Source: Odontesthes bonariensis (lineage: Eukaryota > Chordata > Actinopteri > Atheriniformes > Atherinopsidae). From it: 64,000 bases of DNA. The stretch spans positions 28,525,949-28,589,948 of the forward strand of contig NC_134515.1 in NCBI RefSeq assembly GCF_027942865.1, read 5' to 3'. Shown in pieces: positions 37,101-50,772 of this stretch; position 1 is the first letter of the stretch; every line of letters begins with the position of its first letter. The notes under the pieces are model-generated. The model saw only the letters and a program-made list of their open reading frames with translations. It was not told the DNA's origin and did no database searches. A program made the position numbers and the translations under genes.

Positions 37101-40100
37101 TATTCTACCTATGATGGATGCATATATGCCGCAGTGCAGGGCGGCAGGATCACCGGTTGTCATCCTGCCATGTGTGATGTGTGTCAGAGCTGCAGCGGTT
37201 TGAACTTGAGACCTGTTCCTCAGCCAGTGCAGTATTTATCATTCGTCAAGCTGAAAGTGGGATTATTCTGTGTGTATGCTCACTGGGAGGCTTATACAGT
37301 GCGAGACTATTACCTTTTGGAGCAAATCCACCCAAGTGGTCATCTGGATCACAAGTCGAGGCATGCCCAGCATAAGCATGAATGTTTTAGTAAGACTTTT
37401 CTAGCTGCAAGTGACTCTGCAGCAAAAGGATTTGAATTTTTTTTTTAAACCTCACATTTACCAACAGTTTATTTTCATCTTTAAAGCCAGTGCTTCATTG
37501 ATTTTCCTTGAGCTGCCTTTTATTTTCCCTCTTTCTTGTAGGATTTCAGTGTACATCCAGCTGGTTGGGTCTTAGTGTAATCCTGTCAGTCATGTTAATA
37601 CGATTAGGCTGTGATAGTAAAACTCTCGACCCCCGCCGTCTCCCCTGCCTCTAGTTTCCAAACGCAGCTTTCCCTCTGCAGACGAGAGTTTTGTGTATTT
37701 ATTCCATTTAAGGGTTCCGTGTCTTGTCCCGAACTCAAGATTCATCCTGACTATTTATTCCTTTAGTTCACATAAAAGTGAGAGAGTGAGTGGCTTTGAG
37801 GGAAATTTCGCGACTCAAATTACGAGTTAAACTGCCTCACCAGACTTAACAAGAAATGGTTTGTTTGTGTTGATAAAGGCTTCCTTCACATTCTCAGATA
37901 GGCACTGCCTGTCTGAAGCCAATTGTGATTCGTTGATGTAGAGACTAAAAGAAAAGGCTCTTGAATGTGAACTTTAGGTAACCAAACGGTTTTAATTTGA
38001 TCATTTGTTTTTGTTTTTATTTGGTTCTGTTTACTCTACACAGATTAGAATCAGAATGTTATCTAAAACGCGCGCGCTGCGCTCCACCTACGACCACTCA
38101 TTGATGTGTTTACAGTGTGTTTAATCTGTGTAGGATTATCATAATGCGCTTTATTGTTTACGTTGTTTTCATTATGCTTTTGGCTGCTTGACCGATGAGG
38201 AATGACTCTGGGTGAAACGTCTCGTTTAGACATTTGGAGTCTCTTAGCTGATCGAGGAGAGTGAGCGACGTGAACGTGATTAAATGATTGAGATTTATAG
38301 GGGTCAGTTTGTACGACCCTAGAGTCTGGTTCTAATTGCATCCTTCTTAATAGTCACACCTTCGCTGATGGAGAAGCTCACCCAAGTGACTACGAGCTCA
38401 GCTGCTGGTGCCTTGTGAGAGGGAAGTGATCCATCTTCATCCTGGGCTCTTTCAGACTGAGCTCAAACTGAGGTGTGGGGCAGATGGTGCTTCCGCTGGC
38501 CAGCAGCATGTGAATTAAGTTACTTCTGACCCACAGGTCCCCACCGCGCTTCAAAAGTGTTCAAAGTCATCATTGCTATTAGTCTGGGTAGCCATGTGGC
38601 AATTACTCAGTCGCTTATTAGTGACAGAGAGTGAGGGGATGAGGCCCATCTGTTTCTTGGAACCCCCCCCCCCGCTACAGTTAGCTTGGGTTATAGATTA
38701 TCACACATAGGGTTATCATATCGCTGCTTCACTTAAAAGGACTATATGTTGACCTTCAACATAACAATAATACCCAGTCAGTAGTTTAAAAGTTATCCAT
38801 CTTATAAGGTAAATTGTGGTGGCGCTGTTGCTAACAGATATTTTTGATTATTGATTAATCTGACAATGATCCTCTTGATAAATTGTTCAGTCACTACAAT
38901 GTGAACGGAAGTGGTAAATCAGATTAAGGTGACGTTCAGATGATTACCTTACTCTCACCAGTTGTCCAAAATGAAAAGATGTAAACTTCACAAGACTACA
39001 AGTCAAAGAGAAGCAGAAAATCTCTGCGTAGACGCCAGAATGTTTGGCATCTTTATGCCGGAAAAATCTGGAATTATGGTCGCGTCTTTTCTGACGCTCA
39101 CCGAGAGGCCAAAGTCGGATGACAGATCTGTCGTGACTTCACAGACACTGAAAATTATGCCTGCTGTTTGATATTTCTCCAGAAACACTTTGTTGTCATG
39201 GAGGGCCATCTTGATCACATCAGATGGCAAAAAATGACTGCAAAGCATTGCTCACAGGCTCAGAATCGCCTCCTTTTATTTATGATTCATAACGGCATCA
39301 AAGTAACGCATCGGCCATCTGTCACGAGTCGGATGACAATCAGTTGGACTGTTTCTTCATATCTTTAAAGAAGTAAAGTGAATAAGTCGCGAGGCTTAAT
39401 AGAAACATGCAGACGCTTCTGCTGTGTGTATTCTTTTTGAATAAGTTTGAAAGTCACGAGCTTGTGAGGACTTTGAGATCTGTTTGTATTTTCAGTGGCG
39501 TGGGCTCGTATTCAGCGCGTCGAAGTCTTTTGTTTGCCCCCCCCCCCCGTTCAGGACTGAGGAGGGTGGGAGTCTGCGCTGGCAGGGAGGTTGAAAAGAG
39601 CCGCTCGGACTGAGAAATGATCACATGGAAAGGAGCTGCCTCAGAATAATGTGCTCTCACTGACAGGAACCTGCTGGATGCAAATCTTTACAGTTTCAGA
39701 GGATCGCAGGTCAGGAAGGGACAGCACCAACACACTAACCTGGACTAATTTGTGATGCTTGTTGAAGAAGGTAATGAATGAACCATGTTTTTTTTTTTTT
39801 TTTTTTTGATTGGCAGGAATAGATGGACTAGAAACTGAAACAGCTGTTAATCGGGGAGATGAGGGCAGACTGAAGAATGTCATTTTGAGGGTCTTTAGAA
39901 ATGTTCTTGTGTGTCATGGCCAGACTTTTTTCAAATTTTGTATGGACATTAGCTGCAGGACGTACCATTATAACTACTTGATTGTGTATCTTCCACAGCA
40001 TTGTAAGATAAGTTAACCTAATGGAGAGATTTGAACACATTGGAATGCGTCTAAAAGTGTTTGTTCCACCTGTTGGAAGGCAATATTCTTATCTTTTCTC

Positions 40101-43100
40101 AGCTCGCATGCTTCATTAGCTGAAGTTTAGCTTTATGATTGTCTCGTCACTAGAGTCGGGAAATGCAAACAAAAACTGTCCCACAGTAACGGTGCCAGCT
40201 GTACCAGCAGTGTCAGGAACAATGTTCGGCCCCAGCAAAGCAAATTTAGAGGCAGATTGTGGATGCCTGCGCGAAGCAGCATCTGCCATGCCTCCTGTTA
40301 ATAACACACAGCCGGTAGTACCTCCGCTGTGGACTTTTGGTCTGCACGGTGCACGCAGACACAGCGTTCAGGATTCCTTTATGTTTGCCTGAGAAACTCT
40401 TCTGTGTTTTACTCCAGCTCAAGTGGAATCTCAAATTATTGTATTTCATTGTCTGATTTGTCTGATTTAGACCAGTGCAGCAACAGAAAGTAGCCCGTTA
40501 TTAATCGGACAAATCATTTTCCAACAGTTTTGCCTGTTAAACGTGGGACAAGAAAGATGCCAATCACTGTTTCCTCAAGTAAAGTTTTGTCTTTTCAATT
40601 CCGTTTTATTTATATATCGCCTAATTACAACAAATGTCATCGCAAGGCACTTAAATAATATAGTCCAATTCAAGCCAATTAGAGTTCAATTCATTGTAAT
40701 CATAATTCATTTCAAAATAATCATAATGGTTTTCCCTAAAGTTGGAATGAGAAATTCTTTGACATTAGTCCGGTGAAACACTGATTTATTCATTACCAAT
40801 ATGGCTGCAGTCTTCCAGGTTAAATGTTCTCATTGAGCACACTGATTGTTTTACTATTCATTTAGTTCTCAATGTTGACTTCAGTTTGATTAGTTCCCTG
40901 TTTATTTATTTCCCTATTTTGTCATAAAAGTTAAAAACCCAAGTGACCGCTATGATTACAGTCTTATTGTACCAAACGCATCCTATATCACATTAACAGA
41001 TGCAATTGGCTGGACAGGCCAGGTACAAAACATTTTTTCTCTTGAGCAAATGAAATGTGCTTTTTCCCGATTTGTCATGCTCTCAGGCCAGAAACTTCTA
41101 CTGGGATAGTTAAAGTTAAGAGTTAAGAGTTTCACCCTCATTCACAGCTTTTGGTTGATTTATTTATTTATTTTTTATTTTTTTTTTTTTATTTATTTTT
41201 TTTTTTAATAATTGTGGCTCATATCCAGAGAAAGAAAGGGCTGGCTGTGTTACATCACAGGCTTTTTGACTCGGACAATGAATCAGGACTCTCTGCAGCA
41301 GATATTTAGTGAACTGCAGTACTGAACAACTGCTCTAAACGCTTTTAAGTTTCCCGCAGTCACGATTAAACAACTGCTTGCAACAAAGAAATGAATTGAA
41401 ATGTTTTGTAAAGGCCTCTTTATGGTCTAAAGTGCAGCCAAACGGCACGTTATTCTGGATTTCTTCCAGTTGTTGCCAAATGAGCATTTTCCTCGCACGT
41501 GCTTTCATTACTGTGGAGGTTGGTGGCGGCGGGGCACTGGTGGAGTAACTGCCATCTGAGATGTGTGTCTGCCATCTGTCCCATCATGCCAGTTCTCTGG
41601 CTGTGTCTTCCCACCCACATGCGCAGGGCTTGTGCTCTCGCCTCCTGTTTTGTTTACGCAGGCACATGGAAACTCATACAGCTCGGGACCACATTTGTGC
41701 CAACGTGACTTAAACTTGACCAAAACGGACGTGCTGGCTTTACTATTATTAACATTAGACCTACCCGCTTGGCAACCGTCAACATTCCGATGCAAAACGT
41801 AGCAACATATACTGTCCTGGGCTTAAGAAAAGGCAGTGGGATCCCATAATAACACCTCTTATCTGTGTTTTGTCAACTCCTCCACAGTTAACTTGTGTAA
41901 AGAGAGAGGAGCCCATTTTCACTGTATCCAGTTATTAGCAGCGGTCACTAACGTTTCAAAGAGGGCCCTTTTTTTTTTTTTTTTTGTACGTGTTGTTTTA
42001 TTAGAGGAGTAGGGCTCTGCAATTTACCAGCAGTTGTCTGAGTGGGTGTGCAAGCTTTTTGGTTGTATGGGGGTTGGGTGCTGAAATAAAGCAGCTTTGT
42101 GCCTTATGAACTTGAGCCACAAGTACCAGCTGGCAAGCTGTTATGCAGTCACAACGGAGATGTGTATGTGTGTACACGTGAAGTAAATACCGCATATGGC
42201 CACACTGACACACCCACTCAAATACACGACATGCGCGCCTCACTTTCAGCCCGGGGCACTTTGCTGTGACTCCACCGGTCCCACACACAGTCCCACCCAC
42301 CTCCAGACTGAATGTGATGCAGACTGAGGACAAGATAGTTGAAATACGAGGCAGAGGGAGATTTTTATTCTCCCATCTTCTCCTCCCTCTCTGAACTGTC
42401 CTGGATCAACAGCCAGGCTTATGTCAGTGACCTCATTTCCTGCCTGTCTGGTGGGAAAGTGCCGCTCCTGATGCAGATCCTGTGAGATGTTGACAGGAAG
42501 TGGGAATTAACTCATCCGAGTTTGTCAATAGTTTTGCGTGCATTTCTAATTATGTTGTGACAACAGTTGTCTCGGCACTGACTGCAGGAGATCTGGTTTA
42601 GCTTGCCTGAAAATGGTTTGTGGGCTGGTTTGTGACGTAATGTCCCCAGCATAGTTTGTTTGTACATTATATTGTTAAAGGCAGTGGGAGTGAAATATGA
42701 ATGTAATGTAGAAGAGTGCTATTACTGAAGGAGCCTCTTTGTTTGGGTTCATTTTAGAAACCAACAGTACAGTAAAACCTTGTCCTAAAAACAGTCTTCT
42801 TTCTTTCTGGCCTAATTTCAGAGCAGAATAATCCTGAGCCTTTTTTTTAATGAAAATATAAATGCACCTTAGCTCATGATTGAGTTTCAAAGCTGTGCGT
42901 TTTTCTTGAAGCACCTGGCAAAGCCACCTATGAATAAAATAAATGTTTGACACCGAGTCAGTTTCCGCTTGTGTTGTAAATCAGTGAGAAACTCCCCAGG
43001 GACGAAGCCTCAAACTGTCTCTGTCTCCACAGGAAGATCTGTGTACACTGCAAGTGTGTGCGAGAGGAGCATGCGGTGCGTTCTGTGCCGGGGCAGCTGG

Positions 43101-46100
43101 AAAAGATGATGACGAAGCTGGTGTCAGACTTCCAGAGACACTCCATCTCTGACGACGACTCGGGATGCGCCTCCGAGGAGTACGCATGGGTCCCGCCTGG
43201 GCTCAAGCCTGAACAGGTAACGACCAGGGCAAAAAGCAAAGCAGCAGCAGAGTCGAGACTTAGATCACTGCTGCAGGCACCGAAGGTGGCCTCTTCCACT
43301 TGGACAAGTTCCCACACAGAGTCAAACAATTTGATCCATTTCACTTTGAGATTTATGTCGGCAGTTGAGTAAATTGCTGTGTAATTGGATAAATCGCTGT
43401 CTGCAGTGTCTCATTTCTACCGATATGTGAATGTACTTGTCTTCCCATACAGGTATACCAGTATTTTAGCTGCTTACCAGAAGACAGGGTGCCTTATGTG
43501 AACAGTCCAGGGGAGAGATACAGAATCAAACAGCTGCTGCACCAGCTCCCAGCCCATGACAGTGAGGTAACGTCACTCCAACTCTGTAAGCTTTAAACTG
43601 AACTACAGTGGTGACGTGCTCGCGTTGTAATCACAAAAGGGACTGGAAAAAATGATTCCTCATGAAAATGATCATCAGCTACAGCCTTGATGTCAGTTAT
43701 GTACAATATTTATGTCTGAAGCTATTATTTTGTATGCTTACAAGAACGTAATTGTGTTTCCTGCAGCCCCAGTACTGCAACTCTCTTGATGAGGAGGAGA
43801 AAAAGGAGTTGCGTCTGTTCAGTCAGCAGAGGAAAAGAGAAAACCTGGGCAGAGGTGTTGTCAGACTTTTCCCAGTAACCATGACCGGAGCCATCTGCCA
43901 ACAGGTGCAGAAGACCTTTTTATTTCATATTAAGAAAATGCTGCAGATTCTTTCGCCAGTGTAACGCTCACATATCTCTTTCCCAACAACAACGCGCAGA
44001 TGTTAAAGCCTCTTAAAATGTATCAGAGCAGTGCAGGCTGGACCAAGTTACAGTGCATGCAGGAGCAGGTATAGCTCAGGGGCTACAGCTCGTTGGGATT
44101 TAATGATCACAGGGCTGTGTTAGCAAATTACTGTGCAAGCTAAAGTATTCACTATTTGTTAAAAGGTATAGTGCTTAACTTCCTTCCCTCTGTACCACAC
44201 CCCCATGCAACTACATCTCATTTTTCCAGTGTGGCAGACAGATCTGCGGTGGAGATATAGCTGTGTTTGCCAGTCGGGCAGGACAAAGCAGCTGCTGGCA
44301 CCCTCAGTGTTTCCAGTGTGCATCCTGCAACGAGCTGCTGGTCGATCTAATCTACTTCTACCAGGACGGACAGATATATTGTGGCCGGCACCATGCTGAG
44401 AGGCTCAAGCCCCGCTGCCAGGCCTGTGATGAGGTGACTGTCTCACCAAAACCCCTAACTTATTTTAATTGAAGCTCTCATTAGCAATAATAAAAGTGTA
44501 GTGGACACCGGGAGGCAGAAAACTGAGAATCCTGTCTGTTTAAGAGGCATCCAGACTATGATAACCTTTGTTGAAAGATCCTTTATTTATATATCCCCTA
44601 TTTAATCATAGATATATTTTCAGCATTTCTCCTAATCGCTGCATACTATTTGGGAAATTTTCTGTTGGTCTCTTTCTGTTTCGAATGCCCTCTCACTGTG
44701 ACTTAAGGGATTAGTTGAGATAGTTTACTAATGGATCTGCTAAAAACTAACCTAAAAGAGCTCTTTAGTCCCAGACAGGGCTTAGCAGGTAACAGAAGGG
44801 CACCGATGGCATCCCTTCTTCTTTGTTTTGTTCATTGAGCTGTCAGGATTTTGCAGCATTTTACAATTGTAACTTGTTAACTTGTGTATGACACAACCTC
44901 TCTGTCTCTATCTCACTTTTACGATCATTACTATCAATTCTAGATCATTCTAGCAGACGAATGTACAGAGGCAGAGGGAAGGTACTGGCACATGAAGCAC
45001 TTCTGCTGTTTTGAGTGTGAGGCTGCACTGGGAGGCCAGCGTTACATCATGAGAGAGAGTCGACCATACTGCTGTTCCTGCTACGAGTCCCTGTATGCTG
45101 AGTACTGTGATACCTGCGGAGAACACATAGGTATTATTACTATTATTACTGCTAAATCTTGTTTGTACAAAAAAACAATAGTTTAATTGCTTGGGAGTGC
45201 AGTGAATAGGTCCATTTTTAGATTTAGAACAGATTTCTGGATGAAAATGATCTATCTGGTGCCAGACAACCACAACAATATGTCAGCCAGATGTCTCCCC
45301 TACAGCATATCCCATGTCTAAAAGGGGTTTAAATGTCATTGATAAATGTATCACATTGAACTTATTAAAAGTAGCTTAACAAAGTCATTTAAAGTGGTAC
45401 GTAATGTGTTTGGTCCAATAAAATGACGAGGATGATGCCACTAATGGAGAGCATTTACGTGTTACGTGCTGCACATTGTAAGCAGCTTCCTCTGCTCTCA
45501 GAAAAGATGACAAGAGCTTTTCTTACGTTACCTGGAGATAGAGTTGTTGTTTTTTTGGTTTTTTTGGTCGTACAGCCCACGATTCTTGAGATGGAGAGAA
45601 ATGACATGCAATTGACAACATGATCAGAAACCTGGGTCCTTAAAAATGAATTTGCTGTGACCTGTTTAAATACAACGTCCTCAATATGATCAAAAATAAG
45701 TCTAAAAACTGGAATGATAATACGCATTTAAACACACAAATACAGAGGTGCTGTGACTGATATGTATACACAGTGTATGATAATGTTTACATGCACCATT
45801 ACAATAAAAAAAATACCTGTGCAGTTGGCACAGATATCAGTGATCACAACTATTTTTCCTCTCAGGTATCGACCAGGGCCAGATGACGTACGAGGGTCAG
45901 CACTGGCACGCTGTGGAGTCGTGCTTCTGCTGCGCCCGCTGTCAGCTGCCGCTGCTGGGACGCCCCTTCCTACCTCGCGGGGGACTTATCTTCTGCTCCA
46001 GGTCCTGCTCACTCGGCGAGGACCCCGATAACTCAGACTCCTGCGATTCTGCGCTGCAGAGCAGATCGCCTCATCATAGTAGTCAGTGGGGCACGGCAGA

Positions 46101-47720
46101 GAGACACTATCAGCTTCAGTGTGGTTCTCCGCTGCAGTCACTAGAGGGCATCAACCCCACTATAACTCCTAAAAAAGACTGCATCCGTGCTGCAGGAGAG
46201 AACAGAGGTGAATATGAGAGATTGGTCCTTAAAGCATGAGATGCGATGTGGAGTTCAGTGGTGTTCCCACATCCCACATTGTTAGTGAACTTCTGTTTAT
46301 TCCACCACATTTGTTCGATCTGCTTCTCTCAGCTGTCCACTGCACTGCTCCAGTTCAGCATGCGGTTCCTTCGCCCGGTGGTCTTCCCCCTCCGAGAGGC
46401 TCCTACTCACCTCTGCCCCACATTCATCTAGGAAACGGCTTAGGTCCGTCTTGGCCCAGCGACGTTCCACATTACAGTTTATTGTCAAGGGACTGTGGCG
46501 TCAAACCTCCAGGCAGTGGTTTTCAGTTCCACGGAGAGCTGAATGGAAATACTGGACTAACTGGTCGTAACTCAAGAGGAACTTCCACTGACAAAGACTG
46601 TAGGAACTGGGTGGAGAAGACTAATCAAGCAATGCAAGGTAGCAGAAATCTCTCATATTTAACATACTTGGTGTGCTGATTTAAAAAAATAAAATAAAAA
46701 ATTTTGTGTCAATAACATATCATTCTAGTTGTGTGTTGTCCCTTAACTACTTTGTGTTCTCTGAATATTCTCTCCTTAGCGTTTTCTCCTCAGAAAAACT
46801 CACAGATCAGCCAACTTATTTCATCTGATTCGCCCCCCCTCTTATCAAGCAACCCCCCGATCCTTCCACCTCCTCTGCCAATTAAGTCTCGTGACTTGAT
46901 GCCCCGGGATTCTCCCCCTCCGATCCCCATCCAACCAGAGGACCAACCCTCTGCTTCTCCACCCCCGCTGACTCGCAGTGGCACAGCTCGAGTCAGTTTC
47001 AGAGAGCCAATTAGCAGCAGCTACTCTGTCGAAGAGGACGAGGATGAAGATGAAAATGAGGAGGGGCTTCAGCAAGGTGAGGAAAACCGGCAGGATGAAG
47101 ATGAGGTGGAGGAGGGAGGTTTCGGAAGCAGGTTGCATCTGCAGAAAGGCATCCCACCGCAGATGGATCTGCTGGGTAAGACGAAGCTTTTAGGATGTTG
47201 AATATTACCCGACTGAAGTCTTTTCAGTTTCTCCTCACAATTTCTTTTTTCCCGATCAGATGGCTCTTCGTACCAGCAGCGCAGTCTGAGGCGAGGATGG
47301 GGTCGTTGCCGCATCCCCTCAGACCCTGCTCTCCACCCAGGTTCAGAGAGGCGCTGCCGAAGCTTGCGGCCCGACCGACCCCGGCTGGACACCCTGGACT
47401 GGAGAGGCGAGAAAGAGCGAGACGGCCGGGGCTCCGCCAAGGCCTCCTCTCTGACCCTCCAGCCGGGTCAGTACAAACATGGAGACTCCTGCTCTACCTG
47501 CTCCTCATCCTCAGACTCGGAGGAGGAAGGCTTCTTCCTGGGACAGCGCATTCCTCTGCCCCCGCAACTTCGAAAGCAGGAGGCTGTGGAAGGTCAGGAC
47601 AGGGAGGCGGAGGAGGCGAGGGAGGTGAAAAGAGACTTTGGACTGAGGGGCAGCTTAAGGAGGAGGAGAGCTCTCAGTCAGAGTGCAAAGGACAAAGATA
47701 AAAACTGCGCTATCTCCTAA
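31115..47720 (+). CDS. prickle3: Prickle3, PET-LIM planar cell polarity protein with CaaX tail
   Basis: Eleven coding exons: 31115-31156, 36438-36520, 43033-43216, 43453-43566, 43767-43904, 44230-44433, 44944-45130, 45866-46207, 46333-46638, 46780-47175 and 47260-47720. All phases fit and give 818 residues. The start [14 protein letters not shown] parallels human PRICKLE3 MFARGSRRRRSGRA. Then come the [10 protein letters not shown] motif, a PET domain (about residues 70-185, with [20 protein letters not shown]) and three LIM domains (about 185-250, 252-312 and 315-375) with CxxC and WHxxCF zinc ligands. A low-complexity Pro/Ser and acidic region follows, then [18 protein letters not shown], and the end CAIS, a farnesylation box. 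Known: Prickle proteins act with Vangl in planar polarity; human PRICKLE3 is also linked to mitochondrial ATP synthase. At 818 residues it is about 200 longer than human PRICKLE3, mostly in exons 8-10. Confidence 0.95.
31157..36437 (+). other. prickle3: prickle3 intron 1
   Basis: Donor GTGAGT at 31157; tandem acceptors TTTTCAG/CAG at 36437 and 36440. No recognised gene or intact repeat beyond a TTTA run at 34594-34626. Confidence 0.65.
36521..43032 (+). other. prickle3: prickle3 intron 2
   Basis: 6.5 kb between the DPDRGQPC exon and the first PET exon. It contains poly-T runs (39788-39807, 41170-41205, 41970-41986), poly-C runs (38664, 39538) and a fish repeat fragment at about 40604. No coding sequence recognised on either strand. 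Confidence 0.65.
40604..40730. repeat. Degenerate fish interspersed repeat
   Basis: TTCCGTTTTATTTATATATCG, then GTCATCGCAAGGCACTTAAA, then TCCAATTCAAGCCAATTAGA match in wording the abundant teleost repeat with TTTTATTTGTATAGCGCC and CTCAAGGCACTTTACA. Diverged; recognised from memory. Confidence 0.5.
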
Positions 47721-48968
47721 CCAACAACAACTGGCAACACTAAAAACACAGCATATTAAGTTTTTTGTTTTGTTTTTTTTTTTAAATTATGGTGCACAAG
47801 AACATCTAGTAAACATTATTACTGTGGTTTTTATCGGGTTTATGATGGTGAAGTAGTGTTTGATCTCACACGTGTGTTGACTTTTCTGAAGGTAAAACAC
47901 AGCCATTTTTTTTTCTGCTTCACAAAGGGAAAGAGAGTAACCTCAGAAAAGTCACTACATCGTGTTTATGGTATTGATGTCTCATTGTTTGACTTTGAGG
48001 TGTTTCGGAATAGAAAATGACGGCATCTGTGAATGAATTGTGGGAGTAATGGTGAAAGCGGAGGGATCATTTGGTATTAAGACTCAAACCTGTGTTGAAG
48101 TCGATTTAAAGTGGTTGTGTTGCCGCAGTAAAATGTTACTGCTCTTTTCATACTGCAATGATTTCCATACGCAAAGCTGCTGCAGCACAATGGGCCAGTT
48201 TTAGAAAGACAGGGCTTCACTATGGCTTCACACACCTAATTCAGAAAGAATACATTCCATCACTGTGAAAAGCGGAAATGATAGTTCTGTATCTCGAACA
48301 TGTTTATGCACTTTGTGTCAGATTTCAGCCCATGCTGATTTAACGGCAAATATTATTTTTAACATTACTGGCCAAAGAATTCCGGGGGACAACTAACTTT
48401 ATGCAAAACTTAACACAAACCTGTTTTTTTTATAAACATTAGCAGTTATTTCTCTCTGACAACACATTGACAAATTATCAAAACTAACTTGTTTTTTGAC
48501 TTGATCAACACGAACGCATGTACATAAAAAGCTGTTCCTGGATCTCCATTTTCTTCATGCTGTTAAACGCAATCTTCACGCGGCTGTGATATTTTTACAT
48601 TTATGGGTTCCAAATTGCCAAACATAAGGGCTTCTGATGTTAGGGTTGTTGTTGAATCCCAGCCAAACACTGTCAAGTCTGTAGCCTGTAATCACACAAC
48701 TTAAAAGTCATCTGTTTGTATGTGCACGGCTTGTGTGTCGCTCTTCTTTGCTTTATTTAGGATAAAAATATACATTTGTATGCCCTCATTTTTCTCTGTG
48801 TGTATTTTATGTATGAGTAAAGTTGTATGAGGTTGTCTAAACGTGCCCCTTTTTGACTCGCCCTCGGAATATTGAATAGCAGAAAGTGTCAGCGTGAAGT
48901 CTAGTTTCAACAGTGTCTTTGTGGATGAGTGGGTGAGAGGCGGGGGTACGCCCTGGATGAAGCAACTG

Positions 48969-48974
48969 AATAAA
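48969..48974 (+). terminator. prickle3: Candidate poly(A) signal of prickle3
   Basis: AATAAA about 1.25 kb past the prickle3 stop and before the fam110 promoter; the best-placed signal in this stretch. The tail 47721-48968 has no other gene. Confidence 0.5.
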
Positions 48975-49408
48975 AGAACATTCGATTCAGATGGACATCA
49001 ACAGTTAATCTCTTCTAACATGGGCTGCAGTCATCTCTGACATTTTTTTTTTTTTTTTAATGCAGACATTAAAAAAAAAAGTTTTTGAGGAAGAAAATCA
49101 AGCAGCAAACTGTACCAACCACACAACCTCCTTGTTAGAGATAATGATTGTTATATAGTTCCAGGCCAGTATACCTAATAATGGGCTCCATTTACGCAAC
49201 ACCGCTAATCTGCTGACACACTATTTTATGAGTAATTGTAATCATATATACAGTCTTAACATCTGAAGTCTTATTGAATTTTGTAACTTTTACTTTTAAT
49301 GGAACATTCAAAGGCGCAGTATTAGCACTCCTACTCCCTCCGCCAAATGTCTGGCTCGCAATATAAAACAACGGCGAGGTCACGCGGTCAGAGTTCAGTT
49401 TGTTTCCT

Positions 49409-49451
49409 TATAAAAGTCTGATTGGCCCAATCAGCAGGAGGGGGCGGGGCC
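49409..49451 (+). promoter_or_regulatory. Candidate promoter of the FAM110 gene
   Basis: TATAAAA at 49409-49415, then GATTGGCCCAATC (two CCAAT boxes in palindrome, 49420-49432), then GGGGGCGGGGCC, a GC box. These lie about 150 bases before a donor at 49599. The TATA box lies upstream of the CCAAT and GC boxes, unlike the usual order, so either it is not the working TATA or the other boxes act from within the transcribed region. Confidence 0.5.
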
Positions 49452-49479
49452 AGTAGCAGCACCCATGAGTTGTCAAACA

Positions 49480-49598
49480 GGTTTGTCTTGTGCTGCTGAG
49501 AGAGGGTTCAAACTTATGCGGGAGGAGAGCGTCGTGAGCTCGCTGGACTCCAACAAGAACCCCAGCAGGGACTCAGGAGCTCAACTTCAACTGTGCAG
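49480..49598 (+). other. 5' non-coding exon of the FAM110 gene (start estimated)
   Basis: Sequence before the strong donor CTGTGCAG/GTGAGT (49599). The matching acceptor CCACAG ends at 50746, and the second exon carries the start codon at 50930. The left boundary is a guess. The intron 49599-50746 holds a CA microsatellite and nothing else recognised. Confidence 0.45.
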
Positions 49599-50405
49599 GT
49601 GAGTTTTTTGAAGAAAGATAAACAGGGAGTCATTCAGTTAACTGTCTACTGAATGGCTTCTTCATACAGGTAGGCTTGGGCTTGTCAAGGCAAGTCTGCA
49701 GCGTAGGCCTCGAAGCAGCCGTACCTGTGTAAGTCGCCGTTGTTTACCTGCCCTTCAGCTCTTCTTTGTGTAACTAGCTTCCTGTTTCACTTCATGATTG
49801 TCATTTACCCTCAGCACAAGAACACGCCAGCAGTTGACTTTGAAACGTTACATTAGTAGCTCTATTTTTGTTTGTGTGACCCACCTCCTGACATTCCCCT
49901 TTGCTGTGTAACCCATCAGTCTGTGTGTAACTAATACTTTGTGGTGCTGGATCTCCTCGATGGTAAAGGGAGATCACTTTGCTTTTTGAGGTCGAGACAC
50001 TTAAAAGGCAGGTGAGACTGGGGGGTACTGAAAGTTTCATAGCTCTGTCAGCAGGAGTTTGGCCCGGCTCAGGCTGGAATGGCAAATATTTGGAGAATTT
50101 GACTGGCACATGCAGACTGAAGCATATTTTAGACTCCCTTGCTGTGCTTAGAAGCAGAAGTACAGAAAGAGTTCCTGATGTTTGCCACGCGAAGCCAATA
50201 TAACTGATAAGTTGAGCTTTACGTTTTTGTTTCAGTTTGTCCCGCAGAGGCTTTCGGTGCTCCTACGAACCCTGGCTACTTGCTGCTTTATTTAAAGATG
50301 AGGAGTCATTGTTCCCATAGCAGCTGTTGGTGTGTGTGATCTGCTCTGTATTGCCTCCAGACAATGGCTTGTTGACAGCTGTTCTGGTGCACCTCCCCAT
50401 CACCC

Positions 50406-50406
<1 letters not shown>

Positions 50407-50442
<36 letters not shown>
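50407..50442. repeat. Microsatellite (CT)n(CA)n
   Basis: CTCTCTCT followed by about 15 CA units, in the 5' UTR intron of the FAM110 gene. Confidence 0.9.
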
Positions 50443-50445
<3 letters not shown>

Positions 50446-50772
50446 TTATACCACTCTTTTCACAGGCCTTCTTCAAGCTGAAAATGAAGTGTCAGTTTTA
50501 TTGTGTGTTTGTCTGCAGAGAGATGGATGGCTGTGACTAATTGTCCGACTTGTGCCGACAGCCAATGAACTTGTTAGTTGGAGAAAGGCTGCCGGAGAGC
50601 GATTGGCTGGAGTTGTAAATGAACGGGTTTATGGGTGTAGGGTCTTTGTGGAGTTTGTGGACTAAAGTCTCTGAAGGTTTTTATTGACTCCTCATTTAAG
50701 TTCTTGATTCTAAATCTTTCCGCTCTGATGTGTTTGTTATCCACAGGAAGCCAGAAGAGTTCGGCTGAGAAA

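Noticed and set aside
38150-38240. GGGTGAAACGTCTCG motif similar to the repeat at 55.9 kb
   Set aside because: Only a short match (GTGAAACGTCT) without the inverted arms or other parts of that repeat.
42958-43344. 128-codon minus-strand frame over the first PET exon
   Set aside because: Antisense of prickle3 exon 3, whose sense translation is unmistakably PET domain.
44057-44110. tRNA- or SINE-like string TAGCTCAGGGGCTA in a prickle3 intron
   Set aside because: It resembles an A box, but no B box or cloverleaf follows; probably chance or a very old SINE head.
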